This document shows positions 55,501 through 64,000 of a stretch of 64,000 nucleotides of DNA, in pieces (position 1 is the stretch's first letter; every line of letters begins with the position of its first letter). The position numbers were made by a program, and so were the translations under genes. Source of the stretch: Syngnathus acus. Taxonomy: Eukaryota > Chordata > Actinopteri > Syngnathiformes > Syngnathidae. Below the pieces are notes generated by a model. The model was not told the DNA's origin. It worked only from the letters and a program-made list of their open reading frames with translations, and did not search any database. The stretch spans positions 15,487,976 through 15,551,975 of the forward strand of contig NC_051089.1 of assembly GCF_901709675.1 (NCBI RefSeq), written 5' to 3'.

Positions 55501-58500
55501 TTTGTTTTCGTCCCATCTGTTCTCCCAGTAATTAGAACCGTGCTCATTTTATTTCTCCAGCTCACTCGTGGATCACTGAAGAGAATAAATCAATACACTT
55601 TACTCGTCCCTCACACAGCAGCCAGTTACCTAAAACCATGTCCATGTTTTTTTTCTTCATTATCCTTTCTTCCAAGAACTGACCCAGAACTATGACGAAC
55701 TCACCAGTTAAATGTTCTCGCTGCTGTTGTTTCATAGTTTTCTTGCGTCAGAGCGACCCCCCTGTCTCCTATCCACTGCTCACAGCCTTTCAAATAAAAC
55801 ATAGACAAATGCATGACTATAGCATCTCGGGCTAGCTTTGGACAATTTGGCATGTCTTGAGTTTAGCTTTTAGATTATCTGGAGTGTATTTTTTTTTTTT
55901 TTTAACATCGTCTTGCTCTCTTTTGAAGATATTAGAAAAAGACGTACGTTGCCACCGACTGGAGCTACAGGTGAATGATCTTAAACAACACATCAAACAG
56001 ATGGTCAAAATTGCTGCACTTCAGGATCAAGAGAACAAACGCATGCAAAAGTATGTCGCTATGATTTGTAAGCAGTCCATTGCTATTTGCTGTGTAACAC
56101 AAATCTAATTGTAATCTTCTGTATTGATTCTAGAATGGTGAATCTGTTATTGCCCGCTTATGGTCAATTCTACTCTGCCATGTATGACTCTGGGCTTGTT
56201 ACAGCCCAAGATGAGTTGAAAAACCAAGAACTTGTGCAAATTCTGCTAAGAGAGAGAAGTGTGGCTTGGGCGGACCAGGTAGGAGCCAACCAAGATGTAC
56301 AATGTGGAAAAAGCTCACAGGAGAGCAAGGATTTTGGTGGTGAAATTGCACCTTTCCTGGCCTTCTCAAAACTGCTTTACTTTCAGAGCAGCCCATGTAG
56401 TAAGTCTCCATGCTCTTTATTTTTCTTTTATCATTAATGTCACTTTTTACGTAGACTGTATCATGGGTGTCTACTTTAATTCTCCTACTCATCATCAAAT
56501 GTAAGACGATATGTGTGACTGATATTGAAAGAGCACGAAACCTGCTTTTCTGCATGGCTAAAATTATGCTATGCCTCCATATAGATTATGTGACAGTCAG
56601 ATATGAACCCATGAATTGCATTTGACCCTATTGAATCATCCCGAGTAATGGGTTTTGAGAGCCAGCAATGTTGGTGGCAGATATTGGAATGCTCTGCAAA
56701 AACATGGTTCACATTAATGAGAGCAGTGTCGTGGACTTTTTTCTTATTTGAAAGATTTATTTATAATTACTAAGATAAAAGCTTAAGGTATTGGCTAGAA
56801 TGTCACAACCAAAAGGCTCAACCGTGTTGGTGCAACGACCGGAGTGTATTGGGCAATTATCCAAAGAAGCCAAACGCACCAGTCTTTAGACCTTGTAGCA
56901 CATTTTAAAATGTGGTTTGGAATGTATTGACAAGCAGTATTTGTTTTTAAACACAGGTGCAGAGGGGCGGGCAAAGTCACTGATCAAAAATGCTCCATTG
57001 TCCAAAGGTAAGATTTGTTTTTCTGTTGACTTTTTTATTTGTGTTAATCACCATACCCTGAGCAGAAATAACTTTTTTTTTTTTTTTTTTTTACCGACAG
57101 TCTGTAATAAAACAGTGTCAAGTGTTTCGGTTTGATCATACCGTAATTTTCGGACTATAAGTCGCACCGGAGTATAAGTCGCACCAGCCATAAAATGCCC
57201 AAAAAAGTGAAAAAAACCATATATATGTATATAAATTGCTCCTGAGTATAAGTCGCCCCCCCACCCAAACTATGGAAAAGAAACGCGACTTATAGTCCGA
57301 AAATTACGGTGTTTTGTTGAGGTCGAAGATGTTCCAACATTAACTTGCTGTTTGCAAGTATGTCTATAAGTACGACATTAGCTTTTATTGCAACTCCCCC
57401 GTCTAATAAACTAGACTAATTCCAAATGTTCCTGACAAAATAGTCCAAATGCCCCGAATAGGGATGCATCACTTGATATGTCCCAAACGAAATAAAATAA
57501 ATACCTTATTCATTAATTAAATATATTGGTCATTATCATATTTTGCCTCTTCTGAATCTCCAAACCACTAAGCAATTTCACTCTCTTTTAACCCTCACCG
57601 GACACGTGCCGGAATTGAACCCTGCACCTCTGAACTGTGAGGCGGATATGCTGACGAGTGCTCCCCGTGCCAGTCATTAAATTAATACATCATTTATTTA
57701 ATTTTGTATTTATGTATTAGGGATTCCTCCATATTAGTACTATTGCGGTAGTGATAGTTTGTCGATACAATCGTAGTCTTGTTTAGCCATCATACTAAAC
57801 AGTGACTTTTAGTTTGACATGTTGCTTAGCATGGCTGCTACAGCACTCGCCACTGGCTGCATTACCCATGTGACCACGTCACAAAATGATTGGAGGCTGA
57901 CTGGCCCCCGTGACCAAATTAATGCATAAACAATGTGGACCGAATGTTGGTTGTGCCAGCTATTACAGTGGTACAGAAGGGGTGTACGTTATTCACCTGA
58001 TTTAGAAAGAAATAATAAAAAATAGAACTAAGATGAATTGGGCAGCCTAGGGTCCCTCCTGGAAGGAAGTGCTGTTAACAGGCAGTGTCCAATTCTTTTA
58101 CGCTAAAAATAAAATAAAAAAATAAAAATTTCTCAAATTAGTACACAGTCTCTCAAAGAACATTTTTTATTGTGAGCAGTGCGTAATTATTGCTGCATAC
58201 ATTGTGCAGTAGTGTTTTAGAAGTAGTATTCAAATGTAAACAGTGAATAGAATTGGACACAAGTGCATTAGGCATATGATTTGAAAATGTCTTGCACAAT
58301 AAGTCAAAGTCTGCTTTATTGTCAATTTCTTCACATGCCAAGACACACAAAGAGATCGAAATAACGTTCCCACTATCCCACGGTGACAAGACATAGTACA
58401 CAATATACATACAAGTAAACAACACAAAAAAAAATAAAAACAAGAAGGCACAAACAATGAATAAATAAGAGTAATAAATAAACAAATAACACAATAAATA

Positions 58501-61500
58501 AGAGGAGCAAAAATGGAGCAAGTGTGCAGACAGTCAGAATATAGCGCAAAAGTACAGGACGCTACGCAGAAGGGGGGAGAGAGTTCAGGATCCTAACAGC
58601 CCGGAGAATGAAGCTGTGGGAAAGGAAAAACACATAGAAATAATTCATCCTATCAAGAAGGACATGGAAAAAGAGATCTGTAAGTTTTCCTGCCTGCACG
58701 CATTCATGCCATTCAGACTAATATTTTCACGCCCCTTTTACTTATTTACTGTAGTCTGATAAAATATCTGGTTTGAAAGTTTACTGGTAAAACTTGGACA
58801 GCCTTTTCCATTAGCCTGCAAACTATTTTTTGCTTATTTTACTCAGCCTTTGTATCTTCGCAGACAATCTCATCTTTTAAACCAGTTAATCTAAACTCCA
58901 CATTAGACTTTATTAATAGAAGTATGTTGTGTTTTCATCTCCTTGTACGGTCAAAGCAGCATTCATTTTGCTAGCATCCCTGTAGTGTAAGGCATTCAGC
59001 GATTTCAAAAGAGCATACTAGTGAATTTCCATGTAATGTAATCAATGTAATATATACAGCCTTTATATAACTGTTAATCACTCCAGTTTCCATTATTGGG
59101 AACATGCCGCTACTGTTTCATCTCTCTAATGAAATCATAACTCTTTGCATCCCTCTCAATTATTCATTCACTGACTCACGCTTGAATCTCTCAAACCCAT
59201 CCGATGTATATCCTAATTCCACTGTCTTATAGTATTCACTCTATGGGTGTAACAATGGAAAATATTCACGCTGTCATCAGCGACACAAAACATGCCTTCT
59301 TAACCTGTGGCTTGAGGACTATTTCGAATTTGACAAATTGCTCGGATGTCGCCCTGATGCTGCTTTGCTCGTCTCCTACTCCTCTAGTCCTTGTGATAGA
59401 CACTGCAGCGTATGAGAAATAGCTCCTCCCTGCAATTTGCAAAGCCAATCAAATGTGGTCAGAGATAGAGAGGGACTGATGGGTTTTAAAGAGGGAATTG
59501 ACGCTTTGCCTCGGCTGGTTATTAATAGAAACATACACAAAAGTTGTCGCTTTGAAGGTGGTTCGCAGAGGATTAAAACATGTCGACGTTTGATGTCCTT
59601 CTGTTGTTTTGTACAGATTCTCTGCAGTATTTACTTGTCTTTGTTTTCTCATTTGTATCTAATATTTGCTTTGTTTTCCTTTCATTTTCCCCCTCTCTAA
59701 ACATTTACTTTTCGACGTTACTTCACCTCTCATTGTCTGATTCTGCCTTTCCCTTGCACCCGCAAATGTTTTTTTTTTTTTTTCTCAGTGCCTTGCAGTG
59801 AACACTCCCAATCCCTCTTGAGCTTCATTCATGAAAATGCAGATCCACAGCAGGGCAGGATAAAACGTCAGCAGACGTAAATTCCCCGGCTCCGCCAACC
59901 AGAAAAGGCGCGCTATAAAAAACATGCAGCGGCAACCAGGCGACCCTAATTCAGTGCCGCCTCTACCAGAAATAGCAACTCATGCATGTATTAATCCCCC
60001 ACAAGCCAAAAATATGTGATTGAAGGAATTCTGCTGCCATTTATTGCAAGGAATAACTCCACTGTCACACCAATGTGATGACAGTGACATGATGATATGT
60101 CGCAATTATGTAATCACCACACTGATCAACCTTTCAGATGCTCATATATGTATGATAAATATAACATTAAAATAGAAAACGTGGGGTTTAGGTTATGTGC
60201 ACGCTCACAGTCTCTTTAGTGTCCTGCTGGTGTTTTTGCTTAAGCCTCAACAACCCTCTGCAGGAAAATGAGTGCATTGGGCTTCATCATGTGATGCAGA
60301 GACTGGGCTTTGACCCCATTCTCATCTGCAACTCAATTACGTTTTTATGAGGTTGATTTTTATAGAGGAGCTACTAAGTGATAGTATCATTATTTGTTCA
60401 ACGATATATTTTGCGAATGAATCATGAAAACAATACCTAAAAATTCACAAACATTTGAAAACCAACTTGAGCTTAATTGGCACAATTCAGCATAGGCAAC
60501 AAGTAGACATTAAAAAAATAAAAAAAAAGTTTTTTGAGGTTAAGCATGCAGGCTAATTCTGATTGGGAAAATTTATGAAAAATGATTCATTGTTACTATT
60601 ATCGTCATAATATAATAATTATTATTATTATTATTTGCTTGGATTATTACATAGAGACCTGAGGATGCCCAAGAACAACTCTTGGGAGTAATTAAAATGT
60701 TTAGTACGTTAGCAGAGGAGTAACTCGTTTTGGCAAACAAGGGATAGCTGCCTGAGTTGACAACCAACAGTAGTATGATGAAACGTTCCTGACAGGCCCA
60801 ATCTGTTCCAAGACGTAATTTGGAGTACTCTGTTCCTGAGTGAAGCTGCAACGATCAAGTGTTGATCTCTTAGCGAACAAGCTAACCTCAATTAGCTTTA
60901 AAAAATACCTAAAGTTAAATTACTCACGTTGACTGGATTTTTTCTGAGTAATTATAAACCTAGAAATCAAATCTTTGAGTTGCTGTATTTTGATCGGTCA
61001 TTTTCGATATGACAGTAATGATTTCGAACAGATATAAAAAAACATTGTGTTCATTCCTTCTCAATGTTTTGGTTTGCTTGGGGTTCTAGGCAGCAGAAGT
61101 CATCCAAACCTACAGCAAGACATACTTCCCCGACGGCCCGTTAGAAGAAATCTCGCTGTGTTGCTGCCACAACAAAGCCCAAAGACTTTTTCCCACGAGT
61201 TTGAGGAGGGTACCTTTCCTCTCCAGTGCACACCAGAGCCTGCTCAAAAAGATGTTAAGTTTAGTTTGTCCACCCGCATGGATCCCAATGTGACCCTTGA
61301 AGTTCAACATGAAGACAATGCAACGATCATAATAAGCGATGACGACCCCTCGCAGGAAATGAAGTCACAGGGTTATTCAACTCAAACCCCACTAATCAAT
61401 CCTGTCAACAAAGCCCAGCTGATTCCTAACAAACGGTGAGAAAGTTTCCCCCACACACATACAATCGTGTACTTAAATTCTGTAAAAGGCACACCAACTG

Positions 61501-63251
61501 AATGTTCGCGAAGCCATAGAAAACAGTGTTTCCCCCCAAAACCACATTCAAATAAAAAAAGTCTCATTCACAGATTATTAAAACTTTCAAAACCGAAATG
61601 ATGTAATTATGTTCATATTGAGTTTAACAATACTATCAGGGAGAACAGTGAATCACAAAATATGAGGAACATGTCACCGTTTTATTGTTTTAAATGTACG
61701 TTTCTAGATTGCCACTTGAGATCAAAATTTAGACGAAAGAAAATTCCATAGACTGAACATCGTGCTTGGTATTAGTAAGCATACTCGGTTGCTTCCCAAG
61801 ACATTCTGTCGTGGGTTTTTTCTTGGAAGGGAGAATTCCTATGTAGAAAGATTTGTCGTAGTGTGGAAAAACTAAATATTTTGGCCAGATCCATTTTTAA
61901 CATGGGCCTAAAAAATTGTAACTCGCAGAGATTACGAATTACCCATCACTCCGTAGGATTGTGCAAGGAACGTTTTAGCCCAAGTGGCATTTCCTACTGA
62001 GGCCTCCAATAAAAATGCTTTGAACGGTCGAAATAACTCTGGACTGCTCCTGAATTTGGAGACACAGTGTTAAGGCAAGTGGAGAAGTTCTTTGCTAGTC
62101 TTTGTAATAGAACCGCTGTCAACTCTTGCTTGAATAATGAATGCATTAAATTTCATGCAAAAGGCATTAACCTAACAGAAAAAAATTCTATGCAGACATC
62201 AGCTCTCCTTACAAGAAAAAAGACGTGCCAACCCAGCTTACATGGGCATGACGTCTGCTGCGCAAGGAAAGCGTAAACATATCAGGTAATTGTTGTTCAA
62301 TCGCCTTTTATTTTGTTGGCTTGCATATCACAAGTGTTGCACCTTAGCAGCCAGCTTGGAAACAATCCAGACCTTAACAAACTGAACAGATAGAATCAGG
62401 ATAGGCAATAATTAGTTTTTCTTTCTTCTTTTTTTTTTTAGCCCAAAACCTGATATACAGTAATCCCTCGCTGCATCACAGTTCGATTATCGCGGCTTCA
62501 GTCCAAAACAATTCACAAATTCAAAATAAACCTTCTAAATTGGGGAATTATGGCATGTATGTTAAAAATGAGAGGGTGACACTACTTTGCGGATTTCCAC
62601 ATATCGCAGGTCGTCTTGGAACCGCGATAAATGAGGGATTACTGTATACAACATTGTTTCCCATGAAAAATAGTGTTAAGGGTAGAGGGCAATCTGTAAC
62701 CCGAAAATAAAAACAGAAAACCACAATATCCTTTCTTTTTCTTTTCCTTTTTTGAGCCCCATATTTCCCTCAAAGTTAAAAAGCTCACCACGGTTGTCAA
62801 AAATTGTTTTCATGGCGCAATTACCGACAGTGATACGTAAGTTGCTGTCTTTTTCTTAGACAATTTTTTTCCATCTTTGGTTCTCTCTTAGGGAGAATGA
62901 TGAAAACCTGTCCGCACCAAAGCGTGTGAAGAAAGCCCTCTCCACCAGACCAAAGAGGGCACCACCCCCTAATTTTTCTGGTAAGTACGTATCAGTTGTA
63001 GAACGGCACACGTTCAATACAGAATGTATATTTGTAGTTTTGGTGCAAAGCTCAGTCACTGATTCTGAAATACCGTCTTTGCGTTATCATCAGGTTCGGT
63101 TGAGGACAAACCTCAGAGAGCTGTCAGGAGCATTTCTGAAGGAAATCCGAACTTCTTAATACCGTCCAAACGTTCTGAAGGAAATCTGAACGCCTTTATA
63201 CCGTCTAAACCTAAGTCACACCTGTTCAGTCAAGTGACCAAATGGATCTAA
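46247..63251 (+). CDS. KIF18A: KIF18A, kinesin-8 motor (sixteen coding exons)
   Basis: This is a plus-end-directed kinesin that gathers at kinetochore microtubule ends in mitosis and damps chromosome oscillation. Coding exons: 46247-46562, 47054-47211, 48338-48442, 48604-48714, 49639-49836, 53033-53209, 53302-53376, 53472-53560, 54422-54584, 54993-55157, 55929-56050, 56134-56399, 56957-57007, 61090-61435, 62892-62980 and 63094-63251. All junctions are GT-AG and in phase, giving 862 residues (human about 898). The motor domain is residues 1-355: P-loop GATGAGKT 110-117, switch I SSRSH 222-226, switch II DLAGSE 255-260. The neck and coiled coils span about 356-560. A PP1-docking-like RSVAW is at 601-605 and a basic nuclear-localisation-like cluster at 790-804. 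The start ATG at 46247 follows the acceptor by 20 bases and begins the kinesin fold directly ([10 protein letters not shown]). The C-terminal third diverges most from mammals. Confidence 0.95.
47054..47211 (+). CDS. KIF18A: KIF18A coding exon 2, P-loop
   Basis: Residues 106-158. [16 protein letters not shown] holds the nucleotide-binding P-loop, and the exon ends SYLE before donor GTATTT. Confidence 0.96.
47430..47589. repeat. (TGGA)40 microsatellite
   Basis: About 160 bp of uninterrupted TGGA in KIF18A intron 3. It is preceded by GGGACAAGCGGTATAG, the usual sequence before the TGGA tail of the SINE-like repeat, so it probably grew from such a tail. Confidence 0.95.
47748..47805 (+). mobile_element. 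hAT-like left-end fragment
   Basis: CAGTGGTTCTTAACCTGG then GTTCGGTGAGTCGGTCTC matches the left end of the element at 36847. No right end was found. Confidence 0.6.
48180..48292. repeat. Three degenerate tandem copies of about 33 bp
   Basis: GCTCAAACCAC starts copies at 48180, 48213 and 48259, each followed by GCTTTGTCAGATGATGTCTT or a variant. In KIF18A intron 3, just before exon 48338. Confidence 0.75.
48338..48442 (+). CDS. KIF18A: KIF18A coding exon 3
   Basis: Residues 159-193, phase 0 at both ends. It encodes [10 protein letters not shown] and [18 protein letters not shown]. No ATG-started frame covers it. Confidence 0.95.
48604..48714 (+). CDS. KIF18A: KIF18A coding exon 4, switch I
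   Basis: Residues 194-230, phase 0. It encodes [20 protein letters not shown], the switch I region of the ATPase. Confidence 0.95.
48764..49559. mobile_element. PIF/Harbinger-like MITE with nested SINE
   Basis: Ends GGGTGTATTCAGACC and GTCTGAATACACCC (imperfect inverted repeats) with a perfect TAA duplication at 48761-48763 and 49560-49562. A 3-bp TWA target is typical of PIF/Harbinger. Inner TTTGGTCCGGACCAAAAG and GTCCGTTTAAAATGGACC are further palindromes. It begins 50 bp after the donor of KIF18A exon 48604-48714. Confidence 0.8.
48871..49190 (-). mobile_element. tRNA-derived SINE, full length
   Basis: On the minus strand it begins CAGCTCAGTGGCCTAGTGGT (tRNA-like A box) and GGTTGTGGGTTCAAACCCC (B box), and ends with repeated TTTAACTTT units. 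It is a different family from the one at 37075 and sits inside the Harbinger MITE. Confidence 0.85.
49639..49836 (+). CDS. KIF18A: KIF18A coding exon 5, switch II
   Basis: Residues 231-296, phase 0. It encodes [13 protein letters not shown] (switch II) and [16 protein letters not shown]. Confidence 0.96.
50280..50587. mobile_element. TA-flanked MITE carrying a hAT-end insert, second copy
   Basis: Perfect ends CCGTATTTTCCGCACTATAA and its complement; TA at 50278-50279 and 50588-50589. It is the reverse-complement relative of 42136-42425, with the same GGCCCGCGGGCC insert, plus an extra subterminal duplication. Confidence 0.9.
50792..51649. mobile_element. MITE with two 251-bp units, uninterrupted relative of 32806-36000
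   Basis: Ends CCGTATTTTCCGCCC and GGGCGGAAAATACGG, TA at 50790-50791 and 51650-51651. In reverse orientation it carries the same left and right arms as the elements at 32806 and 33327, and the repeat anchor CGCGATTGTTTA at 51195 and 51446, exactly 251 bp apart. Confidence 0.92.
51942..52010 (+). mobile_element. pogo/Tigger-like end fragment
   Basis: CAGTGGGCACTCACTATTCG followed by GGGCCAGCCCGTGAATTG resembles the left end of Tigger-like elements. No right end was found. Confidence 0.5.
53033..53209 (+). CDS. KIF18A: KIF18A coding exon 6, end of motor domain
   Basis: Residues 297-355, phase 0. It encodes [18 protein letters not shown] and [13 protein letters not shown], the microtubule-binding and C-terminal helices of the motor. 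Confidence 0.96.
53302..53376 (+). CDS. KIF18A: KIF18A coding exon 7, neck
   Basis: Residues 356-380, phase 0. It starts [15 protein letters not shown] directly after the motor, corresponding to the kinesin-8 neck. Confidence 0.92.
53472..53560 (+). CDS. KIF18A: KIF18A coding exon 8, coiled coil
   Basis: Residues 381-409 and two bases. It encodes [16 protein letters not shown], heptad-like and charged. Confidence 0.9.
53561..54421 (+). other. KIF18A: KIF18A intron 9
   Basis: 0.9 kb. Apart from a short GT run near 53775 I see nothing recognisable. Confidence 0.45.
54422..54584 (+). CDS. KIF18A: KIF18A coding exon 9, coiled coil
   Basis: Residues 410-464. It encodes [19 protein letters not shown], aligning with the LKENEL segment of mammalian KIF18A. 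Confidence 0.92.
54993..55157 (+). CDS. KIF18A: KIF18A coding exon 10
   Basis: Residues 465-519, phase 0. It encodes [19 protein letters not shown] and [12 protein letters not shown]; the WLHRVE motif is conserved in mammals. Confidence 0.93.
55158..55928 (+). other. KIF18A: KIF18A intron 11
   Basis: 0.8 kb, ending in a T run near the acceptor. I see no gene or mobile element. Confidence 0.45.
55929..56050 (+). CDS. KIF18A: KIF18A coding exon 11, coiled coil
   Basis: Residues 520-559 and two bases. It encodes [19 protein letters not shown]. The donor GTATGT follows directly after AA. Confidence 0.9.
56134..56399 (+). CDS. KIF18A: KIF18A coding exon 12, PP1-docking region
   Basis: Residues 560-648. 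It encodes [19 protein letters not shown] and [10 protein letters not shown]. The donor was placed at 56400 (TGTA/GTAAGT) rather than 56279, because the longer exon keeps [16 protein letters not shown], which matches the mammalian order, and gives the right phase. Confidence 0.85.
56957..57007 (+). CDS. KIF18A: KIF18A coding exon 13, 51 bp
   Basis: Residues 649-665. It encodes [14 protein letters not shown], with acceptor AACACAG and donor GTAAGA. Its length is a multiple of 3, so skipping it would keep the frame. Confidence 0.85.
57141..57309. mobile_element. TA-flanked MITE, short 'AAGTCGC' subfamily
   Basis: Ends CCGTAATTTTCGGACTATAA and its complement are perfect inverted repeats over at least 20 bases. 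169 bp. Left flank TA (57139-57140); right flank TG, so one TA has changed. Related to 25913-26420 by the GTCGCACC motif and CAGCCATAAAATGC. Confidence 0.88.
57602..57668 (-). repeat. SINE-like repeat fragment
   Basis: CGGAATTGAACCCTGCACC and CTGTGAGGCGGATATGCTGA are the complement of the B-box and A-box region of the family at 37075. Confidence 0.55.
58290..58620. repeat. Interspersed repeat, family not assigned
   Basis: AGTCTGCTTTATTGTCAATT and TTCACATGCCAAGACACACA followed by TAACAGCCCGGAGAATGAAG are phrases I recognise from a repeat common in fish genomes. An AT-rich stretch lies in the middle. Confidence 0.4.
61090..61435 (+). CDS. KIF18A: KIF18A coding exon 14, divergent tail
   Basis: Residues 666-780 and two bases. 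The tail is Ser/Pro/Gln-rich with acidic IIISDDDPS. Phases on both sides fit (1 and 2). Placed by splice sites and frame rather than strong similarity. Confidence 0.82.
61436..62891 (+). other. KIF18A: KIF18A intron 15
   Basis: 1.5 kb. It holds one pogo/Tigger-like MITE (62458-62644). Nothing else is recognised. Confidence 0.5.
62458..62644. mobile_element. pogo/Tigger-like MITE
   Basis: Starts CAGTAATCCCTCGC and ends GAGGGATTACTG, flanked by TA at 62456-62457 and 62645-62646. GATTATCGCGG and CCGCGATAA form an inner inverted repeat. 187 bp, no coding capacity. Confidence 0.88.
62892..62980 (+). CDS. KIF18A: KIF18A coding exon 15, basic cluster
   Basis: Residues 781-810. It encodes [19 protein letters not shown], a probable nuclear localisation or microtubule-binding basic patch; mammals have AKRKRK and KRVRQ in the same region. 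Confidence 0.85.
63094..63251 (+). CDS. KIF18A: KIF18A last coding exon
   Basis: Residues 811-862, stop TAA at 63249-63251. It contains two tandem copies of a 13-residue unit (SEGN.N..IPSK), residues 825-837 and 838-850, and ends SQVTKWI. Confidence 0.85.
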
Positions 63252-63825
63252 TTCCCTTTTCTGTGTTTTGATTTCTTTGTGAAACAATTTTAACTAGCAT
63301 TTTAGGCTCTATGAGCTTTTGTTTTAATACTTGACTTTAAATAACCACTGAACACACACTCAAGATAATCTGATTGTTAAGCCGTGTTCATTGGATGAGA
63401 GGTAACAATGGTACAACATAATCCATTTTCTACTGATGTGAATTGCACCTAAACTTATTATTAAAGTATTCATTGACTGACAGCCTCCCAAACACTCCTG
63501 GTGTCCTCTTATGACATATTATTTGTGTTAAAGATTTTAAACCCACTTGAGATAAGTCAGATGGACTTCTGGGGACCTTGAAATTGTTCTTTCCAAAATG
63601 TTTATTACTAAACTGCTGCATCTCTGTCCAAGCCTACTGCTTGCTCACCTTTTTAACAAAGATGTTTTGCCAATGTGCCAAAATGCATCTAAGGAAGACA
63701 TTTGGGTGTCATTGTAAATAGTTGTACATTTTACTTTCATGAAACAGTCAGCACTAAGGTGTTACTGTTAAAATTACTTCATCATTGTTTGCCAAATGGC
63801 AGAAGTTGAATTCGTTCAAAATAAA
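63252..63825 (+). other. KIF18A: KIF18A 3' UTR with poly(A) signal
   Basis: About 570 bases from the stop to AATAAA at 63820-63825, the first canonical hexamer after the stop. The remaining sequence to 64000 shows nothing recognisable. Confidence 0.6.
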
Positions 63826-64000
63826 ATTTAAGCTTTTAAGTAAAGTATGTACCACAAGTGTGTTTTTTAATCATTATCAGGGATTTCTGAGTGTCTGGTA
63901 ATTTAAAACATGGATATTTATAGTCAAGAACAAAAAGTACTGTGAGAATGATGGTATGTGTTGTTTACCATTTCAGTGTAAAGCTGGAATGTCACGATCA

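Larger units (their letters stand above)
57008..61089 (+). other. KIF18A: KIF18A intron 14
   Basis: 4.1 kb, the longest KIF18A intron. It holds an AAGTCGC-type MITE (57141-57309), a SINE fragment (57602-57668) and a repeat near 58290-58620. I see nothing recognisable in 58630-61080. Confidence 0.55.

Noticed and set aside
56279-56280. Alternative donor GTAGGA after WADQ in KIF18A
   Set aside because: Using it ends the exon in phase 0, which does not fit the next exon at 56957 (entered in phase 1). The donor at 56400 fits and keeps conserved residues.
1-64000. A multi-gene defence, toxin or other novel operon-like system
   Set aside because: The window is vertebrate intron-containing DNA with two conserved genes. 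No clustered unknown genes are present.

Overview
This window is nuclear DNA of a vertebrate, almost certainly a teleost fish. The genes have GT-AG introns and vertebrate orthologues, and the space between exons is full of transposons typical of ray-finned fish: L2-like and other LINEs, tRNA-derived SINEs with TGGA tails, hAT, Harbinger, pogo and piggyBac elements, and a large family of TA-flanked MITEs. The species cannot be fixed from the sequence alone.

Two conserved genes lie head to head, as in other vertebrates. METTL15 (minus strand) is split into five coding exons between 44010 and 4676. It encodes a predicted 391-residue mitochondrial 12S rRNA m4C methyltransferase related to bacterial RsmH. 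KIF18A (plus strand) has sixteen coding exons between 46247 and 63251. It encodes a predicted 862-residue kinesin-8 motor that controls chromosome alignment. All exon phases join without a frame break in both genes. A short region around 45200-45420 lies between the two predicted untranslated first exons and is probably a shared bidirectional promoter.

Layout: 1-960 is sparse sequence with one SINE fragment and a G run. 964-3659 is a piggyBac-type element whose transposase ORF is broken by one in-frame TAG between the second and third catalytic aspartates. 4568-45156 is METTL15, whose introns (one of 20 kb) hold most of the mobile elements. 45400-63825 is KIF18A with its 3' UTR. The remainder is intergenic.

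The most unusual structure is at 32806-36000. A TA-flanked MITE carrying a 251-bp internal tandem repeat (3 units) has been invaded by another copy of the same family carrying 7 units. Removing the inner copy and one TA restores the 251-bp period exactly. A third relative at 50792-51649 carries 2 units. This looks like a satellite array growing inside a mobile element. I found no prokaryote-like system, CRISPR array or structural RNA gene.
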